64,000 bases of DNA, taken from Oscillospiraceae bacterium (lineage in GTDB: Bacteria > Bacillota > Clostridia > Oscillospirales > Ruminococcaceae). Position 1 is the first letter of the stretch; each line of letters begins with the position of its first letter. The stretch covers positions 1-64,000 of the forward strand of contig WRMK01000001.1 of assembly GCA_009777155.1 (NCBI GenBank), read 5' to 3'. Made by a program: the position numbers and the translations under genes. A model generated the notes under the pieces. The model worked only from the letters and a program-made list of their open reading frames with translations. It made no database searches and was not told where the DNA came from. Of the stretch, positions 48,963-58,424 are shown piece by piece.

Positions 48963-49053
48963 GGAAGGATTGCCCCGTTGCCTTGTAATTCGCGGAATTA
49001 CGCAAATTTTCGTCGAAAATTTCTGCAAGCAGGGGCGGCAAGGTATCAAAATT
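48963..49053 (+). promoter_or_regulatory. hairpin 5' leader motif, copy L4 (XRE gene)
   Basis: GGAAGG-ATTGCC-[CCGTTGCC..GGCAAGG]-TATCAAAATTATG; compensatory TTGCC/GGCAA versus ATGCC/GGCAT. Confidence 0.6.
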
Positions 49054-49611
49054 ATGAACTTTTCAGAAAATCTAAAAAACATGCGCCGTGACAAAAACCT
49101 ATCGCAGGAGCAGTTGGCGGAACTGCTCGGCGTGTCGCGGCAGGCGGTCTCAAAGTGGGAGCAGGACAGCGGTTCGCCCAATTACCCGGAGACAGAAAAG
49201 CTGATTCAGCTTGCCCAAAAGCTCGATGTCTCGCTCGATGCGCTGTTGCTGAACCGCCGCCCCGAAGCCAAAACTTCCGCGCCCGCGCCCTTGCCGGACG
49301 GGAAAATTTTTATTAAGACCAACCTGCTCGATTCGGCGTATACCTCCTACAATAAGTTTGCGATTCAGAAAAACTTTTTCCCGGGTAAGAATCAGGCGAA
49401 ATTTTTCCTGAACGGCGTAGAGTGCCACGGGGTCGGCTTTTGGGGCAAGAGCGAGACCCTCACTGTGCTCGGTGTCTACGTAACCCGCAAGGAAGCCGAG
49501 CGGGAACTCGCCGAAATACACAAGGCTATTCAGTGCGGCGAGACGGCTTACGAAATCAAGTACAGCGCGAAGGTTAAGGAAGAATGGCACGGGTATGTCT
49601 TAGATGATTAA
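49054..49611 (+). CDS. XRE-family regulator with C-terminal extension
   Basis: LKNMRRDKNLSQEQLAELLGVSRQAVSKWEQDSGSPNYPETEKLIQLAQKLDVSLDALL. Confidence 0.9.
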   Translation: MNFSENLKNMRRDKNLSQEQLAELLGVSRQAVSKWEQDSGSPNYPETEKLIQLAQKLDVSLDALLLNRRPEAKTSAPAPLPDGKIFIKTNLLDSAYTSYNKFAIQKNFFPGKNQAKFFLNGVECHGVGFWGKSETLTVLGVYVTRKEAERELAEIHKAIQCGETAYEIKYSAKVKEEWHGYVLDD

Positions 49612-49674
49612 ATTTTTTGGTAAATACTATTGACATTGCTTGAATATAATGGTATAATGAAGGTATTACTACCA

Positions 49675-50081
49675 GACGATTGCGAAACTCACGGGCGAAC
49701 CGTGGTGAATCGCCCCTACATACTGCGCCTACATATTGTAGGTAGAGGGTTTCATGGACTTGAGCGGGGGCAGAGGGGGGTAGTAGGGGTACGGCGGCAC
49801 AAGGAATCGCACGCCCGCGTTCTACGCTTGATAAAGCTTAACCTTCTCGAGCCGAACCGTTATCACGTAGCACAAACCCTATGCGAGAGCAGACTTTTCA
49901 AATAGATGAAACCTGTCAAGTCGTCAACTTGTAAGGTCGCAATCGAGAAAGTGGAGTCTGAACAGCCTGTGTGGCGGGCTGGCGATTCCTTGTGCCGCCG
50001 TACCCCTACTACCCCCCTCTGCCACGACTGCCGCCTCATATTTGCAAAAAATTTGCGGTATGTATGAGTTTCGCAATCGTC
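49675..50081. repeat. compound nested palindrome: outer 17-bp gacgattgcgaaactca/tgagtttcgcaatcgtc enclosing copy E
   Basis: Direct reading. Confidence 0.85.
49769..50023 (+). repeat. long-stem repeat element, copy E
   Basis: ggcagaggggggtagtaggggtacggcggcacaaggaatcgc mirrored at the right end; core nearly identical to copy D reversed. Confidence 0.93.
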
Positions 50082-50111
50082 TAATATTACTGCTTAAAGG
50101 AGAAATTCAAC

Positions 50112-50423
50112 ATGATTTTAGTTAACACCGATTTTATCACCGGCAAAAATTTGCATACCATCTCACTCGTAAAGGGCAGCGTTGTGCAATCCAAGCACAT
50201 GGGCAAGGACATTATGGCGGGCTTCAAGACTATGGTTGGCGGCGAAATCAAAGGCTACACCGAGATGATTGACGAGGCGCGGGAGATTGCAACCAAGCGA
50301 ATGATTGGCGAGGCGCAAACCTTAGGCGCGGACGGCATTATAAACGTCCGCTACGCTTCGTCGGCAATCCAGCAGGGCATGGCGGAGCTTTTGGCAGTCG
50401 GTACGGCGGTAAAGTTTATCTAA
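50112..50423 (+). CDS. YbjQ/DUF74 family protein
   Basis: LHTISLVKGSVVQSKHMGKDIMAGFKTMVGGEIKGYTEMIDEAREIATKRMIGEAQTLGADGIINVRY. Confidence 0.87.
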   Translation: MILVNTDFITGKNLHTISLVKGSVVQSKHMGKDIMAGFKTMVGGEIKGYTEMIDEAREIATKRMIGEAQTLGADGIINVRYASSAIQQGMAELLAVGTAVKFI

Positions 50424-50440
50424 ACTTAGACAAAAATAAA

Positions 50441-50568
50441 AACAACAGCTTACCGAATAGCCGCCCATTCAGTTTCATTTAATTATGAAAAAGATGGGCG
50501 GCTATTAAAACTTTGCTAAAGCAAAGTTTTCTCACGTCAGTGAGGAGAAGGGTAAGCTGTTGTTTTTT
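50441..50568 (+). terminator. multi-branched terminator-like structure (outer stem enclosing three hairpins, then T-run)
   Basis: aacaacagcttacc/ggtaagctgttgtt outer 14 bp; aatagccgcccat/atgggcggctatt; aaaactttgc/gcaaagtttt; ctcacgtcagtgag; then tttt. Confidence 0.75.
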
Positions 50569-50593
50569 GGAGGTATATCGCTATGAAATTGGC

Positions 50594-51532
50594 TTAATCG
50601 TATTCAACCGCAATCATCTGCAAGTTCGTGCCCGCCTTGCCGACCAACCAGAATGTTCGGTCGTCGAGGCTGATGAAATTCTCTTGCGGTACATGCTCTA
50701 AGTTTGTCTGCATGGTGTAAATCATGTCTTGATAATAGAGTCCGTGCGGTTGTTGCAGGTAATACGGCATGATTATATTGCGATTGTCGATATAGCTCAG
50801 GCCGTTGTTTGCGACACCCGCCATTTGAGAATTGAGCGGGGACAATGTCCCGTAGTTGAGGGAAACACTTCCGTAGCGACTGTCACGCTGTCCGTCTTTC
50901 CTGTAAACGACACCGCCGCCCGAAAATATATTTGCTTGATTGGTTAATGGGACGCTCGTCATTCCGCAATACTCGGCATCAGGGGCTTGCTCCGACGTTT
51001 TGATTAGGTCGGTGAATAATAAATTGGCAATGACTTCTTGCGAGTTCGCCCCTTGAAAATGTTTCGTCTGAATGAAAGTATTTGTGCCTTTGCGGGCGAT
51101 TGTAAGATGAATCTGATGGTTCTGCGGATAGGCGTGTTGCAAGGTTGCAATTGCCAGGGTCTGCGGCATCGATTGATAAATCGGCGCGGTCTCGTCATTG
51201 CGGTAACTCTGCAATTGTATCGCGTTTGAACCCGAGGCGGGATTGTAAACTACATACAAGTTATACCCGCCCCCCGGCGACAACAAGCGAATTTGAGTTG
51301 CAATGGACGTGTCAAGCATGTTGGTTGAATTGTAGAGAACATTTTGGTATACCCACGGATTGGTCGCCGTTTGATAAGAGTTGCCGTTTACCGGGCCTCT
51401 GCTGTAGGTTATCGAGAAGCCCAAGGTTTGAAAGTATGATGCAACTTGTGTCATGAAATTCCAGATATAAGCGTTACTGCCGCTGGTATCCGGTTGCATC
51501 GAGTTAATAATTTTTGTGTTTTCTAAAGACAT
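50594..51532 (-). CDS. phage-cluster distal structural protein, function unknown
   Basis: Last co-directional ORF in the tail module; no family recognised. Confidence 0.5.
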   Translation of the reverse strand: MSLENTKIINSMQPDTSGSNAYIWNFMTQVASYFQTLGFSITYSRGPVNGNSYQTATNPWVYQNVLYNSTNMLDTSIATQIRLLSPGGGYNLYVVYNPASGSNAIQLQSYRNDETAPIYQSMPQTLAIATLQHAYPQNHQIHLTIARKGTNTFIQTKHFQGANSQEVIANLLFTDLIKTSEQAPDAEYCGMTSVPLTNQANIFSGGGVVYRKDGQRDSRYGSVSLNYGTLSPLNSQMAGVANNGLSYIDNRNIIMPYYLQQPHGLYYQDMIYTMQTNLEHVPQENFISLDDRTFWLVGKAGTNLQMIAVEYD

Positions 51533-51783
51533 TAGTGTAAACCTCCTGCATGATTTAATATAGTGACAATATCTTGCGGCAGTTTTATTTCAATCAGCTC
51601 GCCGTCAACGGTCAGTATGCGTGTTTCGATTTCGTGTGTGAATAATTCCATGGAATCAAATATCTCGATTAGCGGGTGATAATCGCCGCCGCTGTTCATC
51701 GCCGAAACTATGATTCCGTTAATCATTAGGCCGATAATTAAGCCGTCGCACTGGCCCCTCATGTAATCGCTCGTCATTCCCAT
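51532..51783 (-). CDS. small phage-cluster protein
   Basis: Overlaps neighbouring ORFs; co-directional. Confidence 0.5.
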   Translation of the reverse strand: MGMTSDYMRGQCDGLIIGLMINGIIVSAMNSGGDYHPLIEIFDSMELFTHEIETRILTVDGELIEIKLPQDIVTILNHAGGLH

Positions 51784-52940
51784 ATCACCTTCCTGCTCTT
51801 TCCCTCCCCGTCAACCGAAGTAATCCTGCCCGAAGTGTCGCGGGGAGTTGTAAAGTTAAATGTTCTTGCACCGATTTTCACATCGAAGCCGGTCGGCCTG
51901 ATGTATAACTCGTCGAAGCCCCTGTAATCCCCCTCCGACCCGGGCAACCCGCCCGCAGTGTCAATATCGTCAAGAGGGTTCTTGGACTTTGCCGTGAGTG
52001 TAGCGCGGAGCCCGCCGTCGTAATGCAACGTGTACTCACTTATGACGGTCGAGAAAAACCCGAATTGGAAATCGTCTTGTATCCATATCCCGTCGCCCGC
52101 CTCCAGGTACGGCAGACCCTGCATTTTCATGGTAAGCCCGAAATAGGAGTAGTTGTCCCACTCGTCCAAGACCCGCCGCGCAATCGCCTCGCTCCCGAAC
52201 GGGTTGAATTGGCGGCAGGTCTCTTTTGCAGTGCCGTCGCCCGCCCCCATTATTTCACCGTTCACAACGTATTCGATTCTCCGTATTCTGTTAATATCGG
52301 GCTTGAGAGATAGGTTGAATATTTGGTAACTTTCGATGGTGAAAAAGGCGCGTTCAAACTTTTTGAGTTGCAAAATACCGTAGCGGTCGAACCTTGCGAC
52401 GCCGCCGTTTAAGCCCGCGATATAGCCGATTAATTCGCGGACGGTTGCGTTGCCGTGGATGTTTTCGATTGTGTCGGGTTTTGGGTAGAAGCCTACGTGG
52501 AGGTCATACTCCGAAGCAATGTTTGAAAGCAAAGTCGCCGCGGTGCAAGGAAACGAAATATTCCGCGGCTTGTAACGGACATCAAGGCGCGACATGTAAT
52601 CATGGCAAGTGATAGTCTGGCGGTTGCGTTGCCTGCTTCGCCTTGATATAAAAAATTCCCCGAGCATGCACGGCTCGGAAAGTACGCCGTTTTCCTCAAA
52701 CATAATGTACGGGCGCACTCGCGAGGTCAGCGATATACTGTGATTGCCCCAAAGCTCAAAACTGAACCGCCTTGAGCACGCCGTCCCGAAATTCATATCC
52801 TCGGGGTGAACCACATCGTTTAATTCAAACGATATAATTTCTGCGTTGGTGTATGCGCGCGGGCCGACTTCGATTTCGCACCGTACTATGCGGCCGCGCT
52901 TTCGTGCCATATCCATAAATTCTTGTGAAACATCAAACAT
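51774..52940 (-). CDS. phage tail hub/baseplate-like protein
   Basis: Position after tail tape-measure and Dit-like genes; INRIRRIEYVVNGEIMG..LPYLEAGDGIWIQD pattern typical of tail-hub proteins. Confidence 0.55.
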   Translation of the reverse strand: MFDVSQEFMDMARKRGRIVRCEIEVGPRAYTNAEIISFELNDVVHPEDMNFGTACSRRFSFELWGNHSISLTSRVRPYIMFEENGVLSEPCMLGEFFISRRSRQRNRQTITCHDYMSRLDVRYKPRNISFPCTAATLLSNIASEYDLHVGFYPKPDTIENIHGNATVRELIGYIAGLNGGVARFDRYGILQLKKFERAFFTIESYQIFNLSLKPDINRIRRIEYVVNGEIMGAGDGTAKETCRQFNPFGSEAIARRVLDEWDNYSYFGLTMKMQGLPYLEAGDGIWIQDDFQFGFFSTVISEYTLHYDGGLRATLTAKSKNPLDDIDTAGGLPGSEGDYRGFDELYIRPTGFDVKIGARTFNFTTPRDTSGRITSVDGEGKSRKVIWE

Positions 52941-52957
52941 TTTTAGTCCTTTCTTAT

Positions 52958-53344
52958 CTAAAGCTCCTCTAAAACTAACTTAAAAGCTTTATAATAGGTG
53001 ATACCGTCCAAAACATAATTAGTTTCGGCGACTTGTTCTTTCAAGAAAAAATTTGCAGTTGTAAGCTCGGTCATCGGGCTGTCAAAAGTTACCGAAATAT
53101 ATGGATTGTTTGCAAAAGAAAAGATATAATATAACTGCTCGGAATCGAGCCCGCCGAGGTGCAAAGTCAGCAGATGTTTTCTGTTAATAAAGTCAATTAA
53201 CATATCTCCGCGCGAGTTATAATCTGTGCGGGTATTGCGTGCCGCGCGTTTTACCGTGCAGGATAAAATGCCGGGTATCGGTTGGTGGTTGAAGTATACA
53301 TTCATCTGAGCTACCCTCCTTATTTTAACGGTCTTGCTCCCCAT
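52958..53344 (-). CDS. phage tail protein (distal-tail position)
   Basis: Synteny. Confidence 0.45.
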   Translation of the reverse strand: MGSKTVKIRRVAQMNVYFNHQPIPGILSCTVKRAARNTRTDYNSRGDMLIDFINRKHLLTLHLGGLDSEQLYYIFSFANNPYISVTFDSPMTELTTANFFLKEQVAETNYVLDGITYYKAFKLVLEEL

Positions 53345-54033
53345 TGTCGGTGAAGATTGTTCATAGTTTCGGCAATAATTTGCGTAAATTCATACTCGCC
53401 GATTCTAAGAGAAACTTCAACGGGGCGTTGTGCGAAGTCGTCGCCGCCTGCTGAATTTTCATCATTTTTCACGATAATGGGTTGAATTGCACCGATTGAA
53501 TTAATGCCTCCCGCGTTCTTTAAAGCGGCGTTTTCGGAAGCGGTCAGCACTGCCTCGCCCTTGTGCAAAAGTGCGGGGAAATCGTCGTACGGAATGTAAT
53601 TTGTACCGCTCGCAAACGACGGTATATCCCCGAACGAAAAGGGATTCGCGCCGTTTGAATTAGACACGGAAGCCGCCGCCGATTTTGCCGATGACGACGA
53701 GGCTTTTCCGAGAAGTTCGCCGAGATTTGCACCCCCCGCACTTGAAATTTTTGTCAGTTCCTGCGTTATTGGCGTGAGTACACTGAGCAAAGGTGCGGCG
53801 AAATTTTTCAAGTTTACAAACGCCGCCCCAAGGCGGGTTAGAGCGTTTTCGGCTTGGGTTACACTGCCGGCGAAAATCTCACTTAGCATCTGCCCGAAAG
53901 TCTGCGCCGTGCTGCTTGCCAAGTTCTTGATATTTGCCGAGCCTTTTTCAAGCAACAAACCGGCGCGAAGCACGTCGTCTTCTACGTTTGAGCTGTCTAC
54001 CCGAACCTCATATACAATACTGCCATCTGCCAT
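53320..54033 (-). CDS. very short tail tape-measure-like protein
   Basis: C-terminal IPYDDFPALLHKGEAVLTASENA is typical of tape-measure proteins; only about 237 aa. Confidence 0.6.
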   Translation of the reverse strand: MADGSIVYEVRVDSSNVEDDVLRAGLLLEKGSANIKNLASSTAQTFGQMLSEIFAGSVTQAENALTRLGAAFVNLKNFAAPLLSVLTPITQELTKISSAGGANLGELLGKASSSSAKSAAASVSNSNGANPFSFGDIPSFASGTNYIPYDDFPALLHKGEAVLTASENAALKNAGGINSIGAIQPIIVKNDENSAGGDDFAQRPVEVSLRIGEYEFTQIIAETMNNLHRQWGARPLK

Positions 54034-54099
54034 TTTTTCCTCCTTACTTGACACTCTCCGAAAATATTTTTTGTAATTTTCGGAGAGCGTCTTTCTAAC

Positions 54100-54696
54100 T
54101 TAACTTGCTAACTTTTCAAACAATTTTTCCAATTGTTTTTGGTAATTTTCGGGCGTGGAAACATCGTTGTCAAGCGAGTAAGTCCGCTTTAAGGCGTAGA
54201 TTTTTTCTGCATCTTCCGCACTTAGGTTTGCGGGAATTTCCATAGCGCGAATTTTCATCACGTTATAAATTGCAGTGCCTTCGGGGAGCGCGGAAATCAA
54301 CGCGCAAAATTCGCTCCATTGCAGTTCATCTTTGTGCAAATTTATACCGTATGCTTGTAAAAATCCGCCGTAAATTAACCCGGCGTCTTTCTCAAGCGAG
54401 AGAACCTGTAAAACCCGTTCACCGCTTGCTTTTTCGCAGTTGCCTTTCGGATTTAACGCCTCGAATATTTTGTCTAAAAGTGCGATTTTTTCAGGTTGTT
54501 TTAGTCGGTTTGCGCGGTAAAAAGAAAACCGTTTCAGCAACAAAAAAAGTGCGGTGTTTATGCGGGCGGCCTCGGAAATTGCGGGGTCTTTCAAAAGCAG
54601 TGATGATTTTATTACGTTTTTGAAAGTTGGATTTGCGGTGTAGGTATTTTTGTTGAAGGGGATAGGTTCTTGGGTTTGTATTCCTAATCTAAACAT
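54100..54696 (-). CDS. phage tail assembly protein-like
   Basis: Synteny upstream of tape measure. Confidence 0.45.
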   Translation of the reverse strand: MFRLGIQTQEPIPFNKNTYTANPTFKNVIKSSLLLKDPAISEAARINTALFLLLKRFSFYRANRLKQPEKIALLDKIFEALNPKGNCEKASGERVLQVLSLEKDAGLIYGGFLQAYGINLHKDELQWSEFCALISALPEGTAIYNVMKIRAMEIPANLSAEDAEKIYALKRTYSLDNDVSTPENYQKQLEKLFEKLAS

Positions 54697-55015
54697 ACTT
54701 TTTCACTCCCCGTTTATCCTCGTATTTCCTTTGTTTAACCGCCATCGGGAGGAGTTTGCGTGTGATAATATGTCTAATTATTTTCATAGTTTTTTCGGGA
54801 TTATTTTTACAATCAAGTAGTAATTTTTCTGTAATTTCTTCGCCGAAAATTTCCATAAACATATCAATCACATCAAGCCCCAGTTCATGAGTTTCACCCG
54901 CTTGAAAAAGCCTTGTGTGAAGCTTTTCAAGTGCGGTTTTTGCCTGCTGCCCGCTTATTTCGACACTGATTTTTTCGCCGCCTGTTTTAAGGCGAATTTT
55001 TCTAATTTTAGACAT
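54689..55015 (-). CDS. phage tail assembly chaperone-like
   Basis: Synteny between major tail protein and tape measure. Confidence 0.5.
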   Translation of the reverse strand: MSKIRKIRLKTGGEKISVEISGQQAKTALEKLHTRLFQAGETHELGLDVIDMFMEIFGEEITEKLLLDCKNNPEKTMKIIRHIITRKLLPMAVKQRKYEDKRGVKKYV

Positions 55016-55018
55016 AGT

Positions 55019-55450
55019 TTACACACTTGCGACTTCGGGTTTTCCCGCGCCTTTTAATTCAAGTGTAACACCATTTGGCTCGTTTGCATCGCCGCCGATT
55101 TCCTGAATTTTTGTCATCGTAACATTCCAAGTTACAACTTTTTCGCCCTTTGAAATTCGCAGTTTTGTCTTCCTTGCATCGCCCACACCGTAAAGCACAA
55201 CATTAGAAAAAATGTAGTTAATTACGGGGTCGTCATTGATGTAATCGCCCCTGAAAGTGACGGTGAAATTTAAGCCGGTAACTTCACTTGAAGAAAAGCC
55301 GCTGTCGCTCAAGTAACTCGCGGTGTAAACGTTCTCCCCGAGCGACTGCGTGACGCTTTTGAAGGCGTTTCCGAGGCTTTTCCAATTGCGTGTTTCTGCG
55401 TTTGGCGTGATGTCAAGTTCCGCAGTTATTTGGTTGTTTAATTCTAACAT
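55019..55450 (-). CDS. phage major tail tube protein-like
   Basis: GVTLELKGAGKPEVASV; position. Confidence 0.55.
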   Translation of the reverse strand: MLELNNQITAELDITPNAETRNWKSLGNAFKSVTQSLGENVYTASYLSDSGFSSSEVTGLNFTVTFRGDYINDDPVINYIFSNVVLYGVGDARKTKLRISKGEKVVTWNVTMTKIQEIGGDANEPNGVTLELKGAGKPEVASV

Positions 55451-55483
55451 TTTTATAGTCCTTTCTGTGAAAATTATTTTGCA

Positions 55484-55867
55484 TTATTTTGATAAATAAT
55501 CAATATTAAAGATTAGGCTGTAGAAATAATCCGCGCCTTTTCTTTGGACAAATTCGGGGCCTGTACCCATGCTTATTCCCGAAACTGCTGTGTGAATTTC
55601 GCGGTTTTTTGCATTTTTTCTTACGGTGTCGGCAAGGGAAAAAGCCGTTTCCATAGCGGTTTTGTGGGTTTTGTTTTTTACAACAAGTAACACCGCCATT
55701 CGCTGAAAAACACTGCCGTCTAAATAAACCGATTTCGCGTAACCGGGTGCAATTTCCGCGCTAATTCCTTCCTCGGAAATGCTGCCGATTGTTATATCGG
55801 CAAAGGGCCGTGAACCCTCATTTAGACACTCGATAACTGCCGTAAGAATTTGAATTTCTAATGTCAT
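55484..55867 (-). CDS. phage tail terminator/minor protein-like
   Basis: Position between gp10-like and tail tube genes. Confidence 0.5.
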   Translation of the reverse strand: MTLEIQILTAVIECLNEGSRPFADITIGSISEEGISAEIAPGYAKSVYLDGSVFQRMAVLLVVKNKTHKTAMETAFSLADTVRKNAKNREIHTAVSGISMGTGPEFVQRKGADYFYSLIFNIDYLSK

Positions 55868-55869
55868 TT

Positions 55870-56226
55870 TTACTGTTCCCCTTTCAAACTAAGCAGTGAT
55901 GAAACGAATTTTGCCTTTGCAACTTGCCGCCATTTTTCCGCATAAATCGCGGCCGTTTTATGCGCCCAAAGCTTGGATGCAAGCGGGTTTACGCTTGTAT
56001 CTGCTTCTCCGATATAATAGGCGTAACGCGCATGTTTTGTGTTCCAAACTAACTTTCCGGTTTGCAAATCGCTTGCGTTAAAACTTGACATTAAAGTTTC
56101 GCCGGTGTCAACTTTACAAAACTTATTGCAATCTTCAAGTGCGGTACTTGACAATTCAAGTTGCGCTTGAATAGCGGCAGAGACAATGTTTTCTCCATGT
56201 TTCATCATGCTCATAAAAACACTCAC
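55870..56226 (-). CDS. HK97 gp10-like head-tail protein (minor capsid)
   Basis: Size and synteny; VDTGETLMSSFN..GKLVWNTKHARYAYYIGEA. Confidence 0.6.
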   Translation of the reverse strand: MSVFMSMMKHGENIVSAAIQAQLELSSTALEDCNKFCKVDTGETLMSSFNASDLQTGKLVWNTKHARYAYYIGEADTSVNPLASKLWAHKTAAIYAEKWRQVAKAKFVSSLLSLKGEQ

Positions 56227-56582
56227 TATATCACCTCGACTTTATAGTGATGAATTTTATCGCCCGCCATCACACTTTTCACCCCGTCGATTTTGTAAGT
56301 TTCGCCGCAAAAAGTTACTGTTTGGTTTGTATTAAATTGCAGTTTGTCAATGCCAAAATCGCCGTCTGCACTTGAATTTACACAGTCAAAATAAAACCGT
56401 GCGCCCTTTGAACGAACATCGCCGGATTTAGTTTGACGTGCCTTTTCATCCCGCTCAAAACGGACATTAAAAAGTGTAATTTCCTCGTAGTCACCGTCCG
56501 CGAAAATGCCTGATTTCATCGGGGTTTTCAGCGTTATGGTGTGCGGCAGCAATGCCCTTGGAATCGGTTGTGATAAGTTCAT
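56226..56582 (-). CDS. phage head-tail adaptor/minor capsid protein
   Basis: Synteny; PIPRALLPHTITLKTP start typical of head completion proteins. Confidence 0.55.
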   Translation of the reverse strand: MNLSQPIPRALLPHTITLKTPMKSGIFADGDYEEITLFNVRFERDEKARQTKSGDVRSKGARFYFDCVNSSADGDFGIDKLQFNTNQTVTFCGETYKIDGVKSVMAGDKIHHYKVEVI

Positions 56583-56643
56583 GTAAATTTTTCACCTTTT
56601 CCTTTCAAAATATAAGTTTCTTCGATTTTTGCGGTATTTTTTT

Positions 56644-57006
56644 CTAATTTTTGACCTCCGTGCCCGCATAAACCAAGCCCGATAATTTCAAAATAGCCGC
56701 CGCCGCAGGTGCTAAATCGTTTGTCACGCCGTTGTTTTTGCTCTCGTATGAAAAATCGCCGATTTTCACTTTGTGGTCGAGTTGAACCTCGTTAAAACCG
56801 TTGATAATGTAGCTTTCGGCTTGTTCGCAAATCGCGGTTTTTACGTGAGATTGCGCCGTCGGGTGCAGGCTACAGAGCGCGTCGCATTTCCCACCGGTAA
56901 AGAGGTTAATAACCCGTTCGGCTTTTTCAAGAGCCCGCCCGACCTCATCAGGCGAATTACCGCAATTAAACCCCATTTCGGTATAAAAATTAATGTCTAC
57001 TATCAT
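56644..57006 (-). CDS. phage head-tail connector (gp6-like)
   Basis: Position after capsid gene; all-helical small protein. Confidence 0.5.
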   Translation of the reverse strand: MIVDINFYTEMGFNCGNSPDEVGRALEKAERVINLFTGGKCDALCSLHPTAQSHVKTAICEQAESYIINGFNEVQLDHKVKIGDFSYESKNNGVTNDLAPAAAAILKLSGLVYAGTEVKN

Positions 57007-57019
57007 GTTAATTCCTTTC

Positions 57020-57120
57020 CGGTTCGTCGGGCGGGATTTTCTAATTTTTTACCCCTGCACCAAACAATAGACATTTTTGCTTGTCTACTGTTTGGTGCAG
57101 GGGTAACACCCGCCCCGAAC
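57020..57120. repeat. long nested hairpin between capsid and connector genes
   Basis: ttacccctgcaccaaacaatagaca/tgtctactgtttggtgcaggggtaa with outer ggttcg..gcggg/cccgccccgaacc. Confidence 0.85.
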
Positions 57121-57134
57121 CGCAAAATTGCTAT

Positions 57135-58025
57135 TTATTTTGTTGAAACTGCGACTACATTTTGCTTATTTTTTGGTAAAAATAAGTCGTGGTATTTTCT
57201 GTAATCAACGTCCCACGCATCGGCGAATTGGTTGTTTTCCGGTGCGATAATTTTCACGTTATCGGTCTTGGAAACTGCAATCGGCGCGCTTTTCGGGCAG
57301 ATAATCCAGTTAATATCTTTTGCAGTTGCAGTCGGCACAAAACCGCCTTCGTCGCCGCTTCTGAAGGTGTACGCGGTCTTCATTCTCGCACTCGGAACGG
57401 GAATTATGCAGGCGCCGTTGAGGTACTTGACTTCAAAGTCAAGTTCACCTTGTTTGAAATTGCCGACTTCGATAGTTTTCAGAATTTCGTCGGAGGAAAG
57501 CAAGGTGTCATAAACCGGCCTTGACATTATAACTATCAGCTCGCCCTCGCCGCCGATTATATCACTTACCTCGCCAAGTTGCGCCGATAATTCCGAAAGA
57601 ATATCGCCCGAATCGGGAGTGTAAGTGCTTTCAATTTCCGCCAAAGATGCTAATTTTGAGTACCTGTAAGCGTCAATTTCCGGTATCACTTTTGTGCGTT
57701 GAAATTCCTCCGCGACATTGGCCGCAGATAGTGCGAATGCGGTTTCATCGACGTCAACTGCGTCTAATCTGAAACGTCTTCCGCGGTCCTGACTCATCTT
57801 GTAAGTTTCGTAACTAAAGGTAATCGCGCCGGTTGAATAACCAGTGTCGCGGTCATAATCGGCGAGGCCTTGTGTGGAAATGAGCGGCATTTTTATCTCC
57901 TTGCCGCCGTTATAAATCACCTGTCCCGCGTTTTCTTCCATCCAACCGGAAGTCGAGCTTTCTAAAATTTGTTTGTCAAGTTCCTTCTGAAAAACACTTG
58001 CGTATTCTACTGTATTGATTGCCAT
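57135..58025 (-). CDS. phage major capsid protein
   Basis: MSQDRGRRFRLDAVDVDETAFALSAANVAEEFQRTKVIPEIDAYRYSKLA is typical of a Firmicutes phage capsid family. Confidence 0.75.
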   Translation of the reverse strand: MAINTVEYASVFQKELDKQILESSTSGWMEENAGQVIYNGGKEIKMPLISTQGLADYDRDTGYSTGAITFSYETYKMSQDRGRRFRLDAVDVDETAFALSAANVAEEFQRTKVIPEIDAYRYSKLASLAEIESTYTPDSGDILSELSAQLGEVSDIIGGEGELIVIMSRPVYDTLLSSDEILKTIEVGNFKQGELDFEVKYLNGACIIPVPSARMKTAYTFRSGDEGGFVPTATAKDINWIICPKSAPIAVSKTDNVKIIAPENNQFADAWDVDYRKYHDLFLPKNKQNVVAVSTK

Positions 58026-58100
58026 AATTATTTTTCCTTTCTGTTAATTTCCCGTTATTTTCGGGAAATATTTTTTGTTTAGTGACACTTTTTTATTGCA

Positions 58101-58424
58101 TCACCTGCGTTTTTTGAACGCCTCGCGGACGTCACTGTACTTGTCTTCGCAAGACTCCGTCTTGACCGAAAACTCCGGCAAAACCGACCTCGCCAGAAGC
58201 AATTCTTCGGTTTTTGCGCGGAGCGCAAGGTTGTCTGAAATTAATTCGGCGTTGTCTTTTGTGAGCATGTCAATCCGCGCTTGCTGCGCGGATATTTCCG
58301 CTTTTAATGCGTCTAATTCAAGACACTCCTCGCAAGATTTCGGCGATAATTCCGGCGTCTCAATTAAATCCGATTCGACATTTTCGTCTTCAAAAAATTG
58401 CATTTCTTCATTCAAATTTCTCAC
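58101..58424 (-). CDS. phage scaffold-like protein
   Basis: Coiled-coil acidic protein between portal and capsid. Confidence 0.55.
   Translation of the reverse strand: MRNLNEEMQFFEDENVESDLIETPELSPKSCEECLELDALKAEISAQQARIDMLTKDNAELISDNLALRAKTEELLLARSVLPEFSVKTESCEDKYSDVREAFKKRR

Noticed and set aside
49630-49905. 91-aa plus-strand ORF
   Set aside because: Covers the left arm and core of long-stem copy E; a similar peptide arises from copy B (12544-12798), so it reflects the repeat rather than a gene. A repeat-encoded peptide is not fully excluded.
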